A stretch of 64,000 bases of DNA from contig NZ_CANTZW010000021.1 in the NCBI RefSeq assembly GCF_947855115.1, positions 1 through 64,000 of the forward strand, in the 5' to 3' direction. Made by a program: the position numbers and the translations under genes. This DNA comes from an uncultured Parabacteroides sp. (lineage in GTDB: Bacteria > Bacteroidota > Bacteroidia > Bacteroidales > Tannerellaceae). The notes under the pieces were generated by a model that saw only the letters and a list, made by a program, of their open reading frames with translations, was not told the origin of the DNA and made no database searches. Shown piece by piece: positions 45,512 to 53,788 of the stretch (position 1 is the first letter of the stretch; each line of letters begins with the position of its first letter).

Positions 45512-47005
45512 TCATTCTTTGAAGTTGGCGAATATGGATTCATCGTATACGTTGTGCTCCTTTTTGTCATGGAACGGATACCATACTTGGGCGAAGAACG
45601 GATTCCCTTTGGCTATCTCGTCGTAATTCCAGGGAAGCGGCAGGCATTCCGGGCACCAATGGCCTCCTAGCAGTACCAAAGCGGGAGAGGCCTTGAATTT
45701 ATGCCCGAATTGGCATTCCCACTCAAGCGGGGTTGATAAGTCTCCCTTTTTCATGGCTGGCGACAAGCATTTGCCGCCCCTGAATTCCGCGGCTTTACGC
45801 ATGTCCTCGATCTCCCATTCCGATCTCGGTTTACTCTCGTCGTAACCATGATCTAGAAAGGCCGGCGTTTGCGAGGGGCGTTCTGTACGGATCTTATCCC
45901 ATCCCGGGATGGCTTGCCAAGCCTCGTATGAGCCAAAATATGCGGAGATACGATCCTGGTCTCTATTCTTGATCCAGTTACGGGTTCCCAAGCCCGGTTT
46001 TTTAGCGATCGCTCCCATACCCAGTTTTATAAGGATAGGAGGGACGATCTTGGCCAGATGGAAATACCAAGGGACTTGGCTGGCCATCCATTTAAAGTAG
46101 TCGTCGCAAGTTTGGTTACCGCGGAAATGCAGATAATTTTCCAGCAGGTCTGAGTCTGTATACCATTGTCCGTGGAAATTCCGGATAGCGAACCAATTCG
46201 GTTCGAATATTTTCTCCGGTGGGGGGCAACCGATCGCCTTTAACAGCTTACTCTCGAACTCGTAATTCGTCAGCCGGAAAGATGGGCCGCTACTGATATT
46301 ATAAAAGCGGTTCCAGAACTCGTCTGGCACCTCCTCCTCGCATACGTTTGCCAACAAACGTCCGGAATCCTCGGCGGTAGCCCATTCCAGCACGCCGTTT
46401 AGGGGCACATGAAACGTGATAGGGTCTGAGCCTTTAAACAATAATTCGGGGCATAAGATACCGGTTTGGCGGAGGCACGCCCAATGCTTGATACCCGACT
46501 CCACGAAAATACGTTCCGCTATCGTTTTCGAGATGGCGTAATGGTCGTATACGCTTATGTTGATCGGATCTCCCGTGCGCCCCCAGTGAATCGGCGCGTT
46601 ACGATGGCCGGTTTGCGCCACGGAACCGATATAGACCACCTTTACCTGGTCTGCGTTCGGTTGCGCTTTTACGGCGTCTACGATATATTGGGCGGCGGTC
46701 GTGTTTACTTTTAATGTCTTTTTGGGAAAATAATCTGCCGCGGGAGAGACCATTCCTCCTACGTGTAATACATAATCTGCCCCCGTTACCCCATTTAAGA
46801 CATCCCGGTAATTTGTCAAGTCTCCCCAGACGATACGGACTCCCTCCATGGCTTCATATGCGGCCAATTTTTTTTTATTGATTTTACTCGGACGGGCCAA
46901 GAGCGTTATGTTAAAGCGGTCGAGCCGTTTGGATAACTCGACTAATCCCGCGTGGCCCATCGTCCCGGTAGCCCCGGTCAGAAAGACGGTTTTTTTACTT
47001 TTCAT
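45512..47005 (-). CDS. NAD(P)-dependent epimerase/dehydratase fused to a C-terminal zinc-binding domain
   Basis: A 497-residue protein. The N-terminal extended-SDR domain (about 1-280) has the nucleotide motif TGATGTMGHAG and the catalytic pair YDHYAISK. The middle part (about 280-400) is helical and unassigned. The C-terminal part (about 400-497) includes WECQFGHKFKASPALVLLGG followed by HWCPEC, a CxxGH...CPxC treble-clef-like zinc site. This domain is rarely attached to an SDR enzyme. The substrate (a nucleotide sugar, sterol-like or polyketide-like molecule) is not predictable. It lies downstream of the tRNA-Glu terminator and stands alone. Confidence 0.85.
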   Translation of the reverse strand: MKSKKTVFLTGATGTMGHAGLVELSKRLDRFNITLLARPSKINKKKLAAYEAMEGVRIVWGDLTNYRDVLNGVTGADYVLHVGGMVSPAADYFPKKTLKVNTTAAQYIVDAVKAQPNADQVKVVYIGSVAQTGHRNAPIHWGRTGDPINISVYDHYAISKTIAERIFVESGIKHWACLRQTGILCPELLFKGSDPITFHVPLNGVLEWATAEDSGRLLANVCEEEVPDEFWNRFYNISSGPSFRLTNYEFESKLLKAIGCPPPEKIFEPNWFAIRNFHGQWYTDSDLLENYLHFRGNQTCDDYFKWMASQVPWYFHLAKIVPPILIKLGMGAIAKKPGLGTRNWIKNRDQDRISAYFGSYEAWQAIPGWDKIRTERPSQTPAFLDHGYDESKPRSEWEIEDMRKAAEFRGGKCLSPAMKKGDLSTPLEWECQFGHKFKASPALVLLGGHWCPECLPLPWNYDEIAKGNPFFAQVWYPFHDKKEHNVYDESIFANFKE

Positions 47006-47062
47006 GATATATTTAGTGTATAAAAAAGACTTAGGATACTGATATTATCGGATAGCGAAGAT

Positions 47063-47102
47063 AGATAAAAAAAAGCTCCCAACCAACATGTTGAGAGCTT
47101 TT
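47063..47102 (-). terminator. Terminator of the tRNA-Glu transcript
   Basis: On the minus strand, AAAAGCTC pairs with GAGCTTTT around an inner region containing AACATGTT, followed by a run of eight T. It immediately follows the tRNA 3' end. Confidence 0.8.
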
Positions 47103-47103
47103 G

Positions 47104-47175
47104 TAGTGGATACGAGAATCGAACTCGTATTGCATGCGTGAGAGGCATGTGTCCTAACCGTTAGACGAATCCACC
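47104..47175 (-). tRNA. tRNA-Glu (anticodon CTC)
   Basis: On the minus strand a complete cloverleaf folds: acceptor GGTGGAT with ATCCACT; D-stem GTCT/GGAC with loop AACGGTTA; anticodon stem CATGC/GCATG with loop CTCTCAC (anticodon CTC, reading GAG); T-arm ACGAG-TTCGATT-CTCGT. CCA is not encoded, and the first acceptor pair is G-U. It has its own promoter (47207-47236) and terminator. Confidence 0.93.
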
Positions 47176-47206
47176 ATTTGAATGTCATTGTTTTTGTTTG
47201 ACGATG

Positions 47207-47236
47207 CAAAGGTAAGCATATTTTTTAAACCTGCAA
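47207..47236 (-). promoter_or_regulatory. Promoter of tRNA-Glu
   Basis: On the minus strand, TTG (47234-47236) and TACCTTTG (47207-47214) are 19 bp apart, a standard Bacteroidetes promoter, about 31 bp before the tRNA 5' end. Confidence 0.75.
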
Positions 47237-47326
47237 TACCCGGAGCGATTTTTTTTCAAGAAAGCGTGCTTTTTTTGTTTTTTGCCAGGGAATACATATA
47301 ATAAAAAAGGGGGAGAAACGGCTCAA

Positions 47327-47392
47327 AAAAACACGTACGTGAATTTTGAAAAACATGTACGTGATTTCCCAAAAACATGTACGTGTTTTCCG
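47327..47392. repeat. Three tandem 22-bp repeats with palindromic core
   Basis: Units 47327-47348, 47349-47370 and 47371-47392 each begin AAAAACAYGTACGTG (Y = C in the first, T in the others) and continue with a T-rich half. The cores CACGTACGTG and CATGTACGTG are perfect or near palindromes repeated every 22 bp. The array lies in the 395-bp intergenic region between the tRNA-Glu (minus) and mutA (plus), about 105 bp before the mutA -7 box. The rest of that region holds only the two promoters. Confidence 0.85.
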
Positions 47393-47477
47393 GAAGGGGT
47401 TGACAAGTTTAGGAAAAAAGGAATATGTACCTCTAAAAGGCGTTAAAAATATTAGCGATTTCATTCTTATACCATTG

Positions 47478-47505
47478 TTGATCCTGTTTATTTATTCTAC
47501 CTTTG
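47478..47505 (+). promoter_or_regulatory. Promoter of mutAB
   Basis: TTG (47478-47480) and TACCTTTG (47498-47505), 17 bp apart, 65 bp before the mutA ATG at 47571. Confidence 0.65.
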
Positions 47506-47570
47506 CCATCTGTAATTGAACAAAATAGTATTGAACATTACTAATACCAGTTTAATAAACAACTAATATT

Positions 47571-49430
47571 ATGGCAGAACTAAAAGAAAAACTTTTCTCA
47601 GAATTCGCTCCCGTGTCTACTGAAGAGTGGATGGCGAAGATAACGGCCGACCTGAAAGGGGCTCCGTTTGAGAAAAAGCTTGTCTGGAAGACAGGCGAGG
47701 GATTTAATGTGAATCCTTTCTATCGTGCAGAAGACATTGAGGGCTTGAAGACAGCGGAATCTCTTCCCGGCGAATTCCCTTATGTTCGCGGAACAAAGAA
47801 GGACAACGATTGGAAGGTACGCCAGAACATTGAGGTTTGCTGCTTCAAGGGCGCTAACGAGAAAGCGCTCGACCTTTTGACGAAGGGTATTACTTCTCTA
47901 GGCTTCATCATCAAGGGTGAAGACGTGAATGAGGAGAATATCGCTACTTTATTGGAGGGTATTTGCCCGGCTTCCGTAGAGTTGAACTTCAATACTTGCA
48001 ATTGCAAGGCAGGGAAGTTGATCGGGATCTTGGCAGATTACTTCAAGGGAAAAGGTATCGACTTGGAGCAATGCTATGGTTCTGTAAACTATGACGCTTT
48101 TAAGAAACCTTTGGTGAAAGGTAAGGAAAACACGGAATGGGTAGAAGGTGCGGTGGCTGTGCTCAAAGCCGGACAAGCTTTGCCTAATTACCGTGTATTG
48201 GCGGTTAACGCGTTCCTTTTGAACAACGCGGGCGCTTACATTACCCAAGAGTTGGGGTATGCCTTGGCTTGGGGTAATGAATTGGTGGCTAAATTAACGG
48301 AGGCTGGTTTTGCGGCTGAAGAAGTGGCCGGCAAGATTAAATTTAATTTCGGTATCAGCTCCAACTACTTCATGGAGATCGCCAAGTTCCGTGCGGCCCG
48401 TTGGTTGTGGGCAGAGATCGTAGCCGCTTATAAGCCGGCTTGCGAATGCGCTTGCAAGATGCATGTACATGCCCAGACTTCCGAGTGGAACATGACGATT
48501 TACGATGCTCACGTAAACTTGTTGCGTTCTCAGACGGAAACTATGTCTGCCGCTATCGCCGGAGTGGATTCTATCACTGTTCGTCCGTTCGACAAGACAT
48601 ATCAGACTCCTGATGATTTCTCTGAGCGTATCGCTCGTAACCAACAATTATTGTTGAAAGAGGAATGCCATTTCGATAAGGTTGTCGATCCTTCCGCAGG
48701 TTCTTATTATGTAGAGGTATTGACCAACTCCTTGGCCGATGTAGCTTGGAAGTTGTTCTTGGAAGTAGAAGAGAAAGGTGGTTTTGCGGCTCAGGCGAAC
48801 GCCGGCGAGATCCAGGCCGCTGTCAACGCTTCCAACGCGGCCCGTAAAAAGAACGTGGCTACTCGCCGCGAGGTCTTGCTGGGTTCCAACCAGTTCCCGA
48901 ACTTCACGGAAGTCGCTGCCGGAAAGATCAAGGAGACCGCTTCTTGCTGCTGCGGCGGTAACCATTGCGGTGAGTCTACGATTACGGCTCTTGATTTCTC
49001 TCGCGGAGCGTCTGAGTTCGAGAAGTTGCGTTTGGCGACGGAGAAGAGCGGTAAGACCCCGAAGGTATTCATGTTGACGATCGGAAACTTGGCGATGCGC
49101 CTGGCCCGTTCTCAATTCTCTAGTAACTTCTTCGCTTGCGCAGGGTATAAGGTGATCGACAATTTGGGCTTCGAGACTGTCGAGGCTGGTGTTGAGGCCG
49201 CTGTTAACGCTGGCGCGGAGATCGTAGTTCTTTGCTCTAGCGATGACGAGTACGCAGAGCTTGCTCCTGCCGCTTACAAGGTCTTGGCCGGACGTGCGGA
49301 GTTTGTCGTAGCCGGCGCTCCCGCTTGCATGGAAGACTTGAAGGCGCAGGGAATCGATCAATTTATTAATGTGAAGAGCAACGTGCTTGAGACATTGAAA
49401 GCATTCAACGCTAAATTAGGAATCGCTTAA
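47571..49430 (+). CDS. Methylmalonyl-CoA mutase small subunit
   Basis: The 619-residue non-catalytic (beta) subunit of the heterodimeric B12 enzyme that interconverts succinyl-CoA and (R)-methylmalonyl-CoA on the route to propionate. The TIM-barrel region includes FGISSNYFMEIAKFRAARWLWAEI and DPSAGSYYVEVLTNSLAD. The C-terminal B12-domain-like fold has lost the His ligand motif (TIGNLAMRLARSQF where the large subunit has the DGHDRGA motif), as expected for this subunit. Unusual cysteines are present: Cys291-Cys293-Cys295 (CECACKMH), and Cys459-461 with Cys466 (CCCGGNHC) in the linker between domains, possibly a metal site. It is followed by mutB after 12 bp. Confidence 0.95.
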   Translation: MAELKEKLFSEFAPVSTEEWMAKITADLKGAPFEKKLVWKTGEGFNVNPFYRAEDIEGLKTAESLPGEFPYVRGTKKDNDWKVRQNIEVCCFKGANEKALDLLTKGITSLGFIIKGEDVNEENIATLLEGICPASVELNFNTCNCKAGKLIGILADYFKGKGIDLEQCYGSVNYDAFKKPLVKGKENTEWVEGAVAVLKAGQALPNYRVLAVNAFLLNNAGAYITQELGYALAWGNELVAKLTEAGFAAEEVAGKIKFNFGISSNYFMEIAKFRAARWLWAEIVAAYKPACECACKMHVHAQTSEWNMTIYDAHVNLLRSQTETMSAAIAGVDSITVRPFDKTYQTPDDFSERIARNQQLLLKEECHFDKVVDPSAGSYYVEVLTNSLADVAWKLFLEVEEKGGFAAQANAGEIQAAVNASNAARKKNVATRREVLLGSNQFPNFTEVAAGKIKETASCCCGGNHCGESTITALDFSRGASEFEKLRLATEKSGKTPKVFMLTIGNLAMRLARSQFSSNFFACAGYKVIDNLGFETVEAGVEAAVNAGAEIVVLCSSDDEYAELAPAAYKVLAGRAEFVVAGAPACMEDLKAQGIDQFINVKSNVLETLKAFNAKLGIA

Positions 49431-49442
49431 GTTTAAACAATC

Positions 49443-51590
49443 ATGAGACCAGATTTTAAAAATATAGATATAAAGAACGCCGGATTCGCCGCTCACAACG
49501 CTGCGGAATGGGCGAAAGCCAATGGCATCGAAGCCAATTGGAAAACACCCGAGCATATCGAGGTGAAACCCGTATATACAAAAGAAGACTTGGAAGGCAT
49601 GGAGCACTTGAGCTATGCTTCCGGCTTGCCTCCTTATCTGCGCGGCCCGTATAGCGGAATGTACGCTATGCGTCCGTGGACGATTCGCCAGTACGCTGGT
49701 TTCTCTACCGCCGAGGAGTCTAACGCATTCTATCGCCGTAACTTGGCTTCCGGACAAAAAGGTTTGTCCGTTGCGTTCGACTTGGCTACACACCGCGGAT
49801 ACGACGCGGACAACGAGCGTGTGGTAGGTGACGTAGGTAAAGCGGGTGTGTCTATCTGCTCTATCGAGAACATGAAGGTCTTGTTCGATGGTATCCCATT
49901 GAATAAGATGTCTGTCTCCATGACAATGAACGGTGCTGTCCTTCCGGTTATGGCGTTTTATATCAACGCCGGTTTGGAGCAAGGCGCCAAGTTGGAGGAG
50001 ATGGCCGGTACGATCCAGAACGATATCCTGAAAGAGTTCATGGTGCGTAACACCTATATCTATCCACCGGAGTTCTCTATGCGTATCATCGCCGATATCT
50101 TCGAGTATACTTCACAGAAGATGCCGAAGTTCAACTCTATCTCAATCTCCGGTTACCATATGCAAGAGGCTGGCGCTACCGCCGACATCGAGATGGCTTA
50201 TACGCTGTGCGACGGTTTGGAATATCTTCGTGCCGGTGTAAACGCGGGAATTGATATCGATGCGTTCGCTCCTCGTTTGTCATTCTTCTGGGCGATCGGT
50301 ATGAACCACTTCATGGAGATCGCAAAGATGCGTGCGGCCCGTATGTTGTGGGCGAAGATCGTGAAGAGCTTTGGCGCCAAGAACCCGAAATCATTGGCGT
50401 TGCGTACACATAGCCAGACTTCAGGTTGGTCTTTGACGGAGCAAGATCCGTTCAATAACGTAGGCCGTACTTGTATCGAGGCTATGGCCGCCGCTTTAGG
50501 ACATACACAGTCTTTGCATACGAACGCGTTGGACGAGGCGATCGCTTTGCCGACCGACTTCTCCGCCCGTATCGCTCGTAACACCCAGATCTATATCCAA
50601 GAGGAGACTAAGATCTGTAAGGAGATCGACCCGTGGGCCGGTTCTTACTATGTGGAGAGCCTGACGAATGAGTTGGTTCACAAAGGTTGGGCCTTGATCC
50701 AGGAAATCGAGAGCATGGGTGGCATGGCGAAGGCTATCGAGACCGGCCTTCCGAAAATGCGTATCGAGGAAGCTGCCGCCCGTACGCAAGCCCGTATCGA
50801 CTCCGGCGTTCAGACGATCGTCGGCGTGAACAAGTATCGTTTGGCGAAGGAAGATCCGATTGATATCCTTGAGATCGATAACACGGCTGTTCGTAGCGAG
50901 CAGATCGAGTTGCTGAATAAATTGCGTGCGAACCGCGATGAGGAGGCTGTTAAGAAAGCCTTGGCCGATATCACGGAATGCGTGCGTACGAAGAAGGGCA
51001 ACTTGCTGGACTTGGCGGTTAAGGCTGCCGGCTTGCGTGCTTCTTTGGGTGAGATCTCCGATGCTTGCGAGGTCGTTGTAGGTCGTTATAAAGCAATTAT
51101 TAGAACTATTTCAGGCGTGTATTCATCAGAAACTAAGAAAGACGCAGACTTTCAGAAAGCTTGCGAGCTTTGCGAGCAATTCGCTAAGAAGGAAGGCCGT
51201 CAGCCTCGTATCATGATCGCTAAGATGGGGCAAGACGGACACGACCGCGGCGCTAAGGTTGTAGCTACCGGTTATGCCGACTGTGGTTTCGACGTAGATA
51301 TGGGACCGTTGTTCCAGACTCCGGCCGAGGCTGCTCGTCAGGCTGTGGAGAACGACGTTCACGTGATGGGTGTTTCTTCTCTGGCTGCCGGCCATAAGAC
51401 ATTGGTTCCGCAGGTTATCGAGGAGTTGAAGAAGCTAGGTCGCGAGGATATCATCGTTATCGCTGGCGGTGTGATCCCAGCTCAAGATTACGACTTCTTG
51501 TATAAGGCGGGTGTTGCCGCTATCTTTGGTCCGGGTACTTCTGTTGCGAAGGCCGCTTGCCAGATCCTTGAGATCTTGCTGGGCGAGTAA
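49443..51590 (+). CDS. Methylmalonyl-CoA mutase large subunit
   Basis: The 715-residue catalytic (alpha) subunit. The N-terminal TIM barrel binds the CoA ester ([39 protein letters not shown]). The C-terminal cobalamin domain carries the base-off/His-on motif GQDGHDRG with His600 as cobalt ligand, then [13 protein letters not shown] and [10 protein letters not shown]. It forms the active heterodimer with MutA and needs adenosylcobalamin. A cobalamin riboswitch lies 1 kb downstream. It is followed by a strong terminator. No MeaB chaperone or methylmalonyl-CoA epimerase gene is in the window. Confidence 0.97.
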   Translation: MRPDFKNIDIKNAGFAAHNAAEWAKANGIEANWKTPEHIEVKPVYTKEDLEGMEHLSYASGLPPYLRGPYSGMYAMRPWTIRQYAGFSTAEESNAFYRRNLASGQKGLSVAFDLATHRGYDADNERVVGDVGKAGVSICSIENMKVLFDGIPLNKMSVSMTMNGAVLPVMAFYINAGLEQGAKLEEMAGTIQNDILKEFMVRNTYIYPPEFSMRIIADIFEYTSQKMPKFNSISISGYHMQEAGATADIEMAYTLCDGLEYLRAGVNAGIDIDAFAPRLSFFWAIGMNHFMEIAKMRAARMLWAKIVKSFGAKNPKSLALRTHSQTSGWSLTEQDPFNNVGRTCIEAMAAALGHTQSLHTNALDEAIALPTDFSARIARNTQIYIQEETKICKEIDPWAGSYYVESLTNELVHKGWALIQEIESMGGMAKAIETGLPKMRIEEAAARTQARIDSGVQTIVGVNKYRLAKEDPIDILEIDNTAVRSEQIELLNKLRANRDEEAVKKALADITECVRTKKGNLLDLAVKAAGLRASLGEISDACEVVVGRYKAIIRTISGVYSSETKKDADFQKACELCEQFAKKEGRQPRIMIAKMGQDGHDRGAKVVATGYADCGFDVDMGPLFQTPAEAARQAVENDVHVMGVSSLAAGHKTLVPQVIEELKKLGREDIIVIAGGVIPAQDYDFLYKAGVAAIFGPGTSVAKAACQILEILLGE

Positions 51591-51629
51591 ATACAGAGCT
51601 TAAACCCTACGGTTTTTTAAATAAAGAGA

Positions 51630-51661
51630 GGCCGGGCAATTGATTTTGTCCGGCCTTTTTT
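51630..51661 (+). terminator. Terminator after mutB
   Basis: GGCCGG (51630-51635) pairs with CCGGCC (51650-51655), extended by inner pairs, and is followed by six T. Confidence 0.85.
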
Positions 51662-51682
51662 AGTATTGTATGCGGGTTTGTG

Positions 51683-51690
51683 TACATTTG
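51683..51690 (+). promoter_or_regulatory. -7 box (TACATTTG) of the pantothenate kinase gene
   Basis: TACATTTG followed by CG, 30 bp before the ATG at 51721. Confidence 0.5.
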
Positions 51691-51720
51691 CGGAGATTAT
51701 TCAATTAAAGGGATAAGACC

Positions 51721-52563
51721 ATGGGAATCGTTATAGGTATAGACGTGGGAGGTAGTACGACCAAGATAGTCGGTATAGAGGATAGGAAGATCAAGAATCC
51801 TATGTTCGTGAGAGCTACCGATCCGGTGACCTCTTTGTTCGGGGCTTTCGGCAAATATATTTATGATAATAACATTTCGCTCTCGAATATAGAGAAAGTG
51901 ATCTTGACGGGTGTAGGTAGCGCCTATATCGACCAGCCTTTGTATGGCCTGCCGACCGCCAAGGCAGATGAGTTCCTCGCGAATGGGTTGGGGGCGCAGT
52001 ATAATACGGGGCTGGACCGTTTATTGGTGGTCAGCATGGGAACGGGAACCTCCTTTGTCAAGGTACAGGGCCCCGTGATCGAGCATATCGGAGGCTTGGG
52101 TATCGGTGGCGGTACGATCCTCGGCTTGTCTAAGTTGTTGTTGAAAACACATGATTTCCACCAGATAGCCGCTTTAGCCGAGCATGGTTCCTTGAATGAT
52201 ATCGACCTGCATATCCGGGATATTACGCCGCATCCGCTGCCGGGCCTGCCGCTGGACGTGACGGCCTCTATTTTCGGAAAGGCCGACGCGAACGCCAAGG
52301 TGGAGGATATCGCCCTTGGTATAGTCCATATGGTCTTGCAGACAATCGGGCAAGGAGCAGTTTTCGCCTCCTTGAACGGTGATATCAAGAATGTGGTCTT
52401 GATCGGTAATCTGACTCGCTTGCCACAATGCCCGGATATATTTCCCCGTTTGGAGGAGATGTGCGATGTACGTTTCAAGATACCGGAGTACGCGGAATAC
52501 CGTACGGCTATCGGGGCCGCTTTGTGTTATATCCGGGACCGGGAATATCGGGATATTTTTTAG
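51721..52563 (+). CDS. Type II pantothenate kinase
   Basis: A 280-residue ASKHA-fold kinase for the first step of coenzyme A synthesis (ATP + pantothenate to 4'-phosphopantothenate). It opens with the phosphate-1 motif VIGIDVGGSTTKIVGI. It continues with LTGVGSAYI, SMGTGTSFVKV (phosphate-2), GGLGIGGGTILGLS and the adenosine-motif region VVLIGNLTRLP. Length and motifs match the eukaryote-like/staphylococcal type II enzymes, which are usually insensitive to CoA feedback. It has its own promoter box. Position next to CoA-ester metabolism genes (mutAB) is consistent but not proof of co-regulation. Confidence 0.92.
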   Translation: MGIVIGIDVGGSTTKIVGIEDRKIKNPMFVRATDPVTSLFGAFGKYIYDNNISLSNIEKVILTGVGSAYIDQPLYGLPTAKADEFLANGLGAQYNTGLDRLLVVSMGTGTSFVKVQGPVIEHIGGLGIGGGTILGLSKLLLKTHDFHQIAALAEHGSLNDIDLHIRDITPHPLPGLPLDVTASIFGKADANAKVEDIALGIVHMVLQTIGQGAVFASLNGDIKNVVLIGNLTRLPQCPDIFPRLEEMCDVRFKIPEYAEYRTAIGAALCYIRDREYRDIF

Positions 52564-52594
52564 GGAAAGTATTAGGCTACGTCAAAACTTTATG

Positions 52595-52602
52595 TATCTT
52601 TG
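52595..52602 (+). promoter_or_regulatory. -7 box (TATCTTTG) of the riboswitch transcript
   Basis: TATCTTTG followed by CT. Transcription would start about 5-10 bp later, right at the 5' edge of the cobalamin riboswitch fold. Confidence 0.6.
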
Positions 52603-52615
52603 CTACATGCTTTGT

Positions 52616-52790
52616 TCCCTTCCGGTAATCACCGGATAGGGATTAAAAGGGAACCGGGTGAGAGTCCCGGACAGTCCCGCTGCTGTGAGCTTCATAAACG
52701 GGTTGAGCAATACTGTTGCCACTGTTCATTCATGTGAATGGGAAGGCGCTTAAGACCGGAAGTAAGTCAGAAGACCTGCAAGGCATGTAT
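52616..52790 (+). ncRNA. Cobalamin riboswitch
   Basis: Conserved elements of the AdoCbl-type aptamer appear in order: the P2-like stem CCGGTAATCACCGG (52622-52635), GGGAACCGGGTGAGAGTCCC, GACAGTCCCGCTGCTGTGA, a long peripheral arm, GGAAGGCGC, CCGGAAGTAAG, and the B12 box AGTCAGAAGACCTGC (52765-52779). A weak hairpin AACCG-TATC-CGGTT followed by T (52829-52848) could be the expression platform. The next clear gene is a small barrel protein starting near 53087, not a cobalamin transporter or synthesis gene. Confidence 0.93.
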
Positions 52791-52828
52791 ATTTTCGACG
52801 GCTTCGAGGAAAGGCCGGAAGAGAACGC

Positions 52829-52848
52829 GAGAACCGTATCCGGTTTTT
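52829..52848 (+). terminator. Possible intrinsic terminator of the riboswitch
   Basis: AACCG (52832-52836) pairs with CGGTT (52841-52845), extendable by G-U and A-U pairs, and runs into five T. It is weak on its own; it may be the switchable platform of the upstream aptamer. Confidence 0.4.
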
Positions 52849-53086
52849 ATCATTCTTTATCCAACGTCTCCTTATCATGTCGTCTCTATGGGTATCGGAT
52901 AATTATTTTGCCATAATAATTAGGGAAAGAAGCATGAATCTAGCCGACGGGATGAGCTCCGTATGTAAGATACATGCTTTCTTTGCGTTTAAAAGGAATG
53001 GGGTATCCCGTGAACACTCTATAGGGAATATTTGTTTATTATTAGAAAAGTGCGTTTATTTGCAGCGAGTAATTAACAAAAGAAGT
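52849..53086. other. Riboswitch-barrel gene interval without a recognised gene
   Basis: The frame of the downstream barrel gene stays open back to an ATG at 52877. The 70 extra residues resemble no known domain, precede a complete signal peptide, and have codon use unlike the neighbours. Nothing resembling btuB, btuG or a cobalamin biosynthesis gene is present. This may be a long leader or the scar of a deleted gene. Confidence 0.5.
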
Positions 53087-53701
53087 ATGAATATGAAGAA
53101 AATTGTAGGACTTGTTATGATTGCCTTGCTAGCGTTGATGGCGCTTCCGGCAAACGCTCAGCTTAAATTCGGTATCAAGGGAGGTGTGAATATATCGTCG
53201 GTTCATTTCAACTCGGACGTGTTGAAAGCGGACAACGTAACCGGCTTCCAGGTAGGTCCGATGATCGAGACAACCCTGCCGCTGGTGGGCGTAGGGATCG
53301 ACGCTGCGGTGCTGTATTCGCAAAAAGGCTTGGAGACTACCTCGGTAGGTGGGGTGAAGACCTCGATGAAGACGGATTATATCGACGTTCCCGTCAATTT
53401 GAAATGGAAGTTCGGCTTGCCGATCGTCAAGGTATATATGGCGGCCGGCCCGTATATCGGTTTCCGTGTTGGCGGTGATAAGTTCTGGGATATCCCAGGC
53501 TCCGTGGCAGATCAGGTAAAGGCGAAGAATTTCAGCGCGGGTCTTAATTTCGGTGCCGGCGTGGAATTGATCAGCCACTTGCAGGTTGGTTTTAACTATG
53601 GGCTGGGATTGACTGATAATTATAGCGTTGAGAAGGTTAACCTCTCCGAAGGTGCCGGAAAGAACCGTGGATGGTCTATCACGGCAGCGATCTTGTTCTA
53701 A
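53087..53701 (+). CDS. Small outer membrane beta-barrel protein (PorT-like)
   Basis: A 204-residue protein from ATG 53087 (an alternative ATG lies 6 bases later). Signal peptide is about 1-24 (MALPANAQ). An eight-stranded-type barrel follows: LKFGIKGGVNISSVHF, VGPMIETTLPLVGVGIDAAVLYSQKG, TDYIDVPVNLKWKFG, and GLNFGAGVELISHLQVGFNYGLG, ending in a C-terminal Phe. This is the outer-membrane-beta-barrel (PorT/OmpX-like) fold common in Bacteroidetes. Function unknown. If the cobalamin riboswitch controls it, a B12-related envelope role is possible, but a separate weak promoter-like TTTATTTG near 53056 could make it independent. Confidence 0.85.
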   Translation: MNMKKIVGLVMIALLALMALPANAQLKFGIKGGVNISSVHFNSDVLKADNVTGFQVGPMIETTLPLVGVGIDAAVLYSQKGLETTSVGGVKTSMKTDYIDVPVNLKWKFGLPIVKVYMAAGPYIGFRVGGDKFWDIPGSVADQVKAKNFSAGLNFGAGVELISHLQVGFNYGLGLTDNYSVEKVNLSEGAGKNRGWSITAAILF

Positions 53702-53721
53702 ATAGGTAAAAATAAAATGAG

Positions 53722-53753
53722 AGAGGCCGGGCTTTAGAAGTCCGGCCTTTTTT
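53722..53753 (+). terminator. Terminator after the barrel gene
   Basis: GGCCGG (53725-53730) pairs with CCGGCC (53742-53747), flanked by an A-T pair and followed by six T. It is closely similar in sequence to the mutB terminator. Confidence 0.85.
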
Positions 53754-53755
53754 GT

Positions 53756-53763
53756 TATTTTTG
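53756..53763 (+). promoter_or_regulatory. -7 box (TATTTTTG) of priA
   Basis: TATTTTTG followed by GG, 25 bp before the priA ATG, beginning right at the end of the preceding terminator. Confidence 0.45.
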
Positions 53764-53788
53764 GGCTCGTAATGAAACACCTGTTTGA

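Noticed and set aside
47327..47392. CRISPR array
   Set aside because: Units are only 22 bp with no unique spacers and no cas genes; they are simple tandem dyads.
52877..53086. 70-residue N-terminal extension of the small barrel protein
   Set aside because: It would precede a complete signal peptide, has no domain, and lies in the leader of the riboswitch transcript; the start at 53087 is better.
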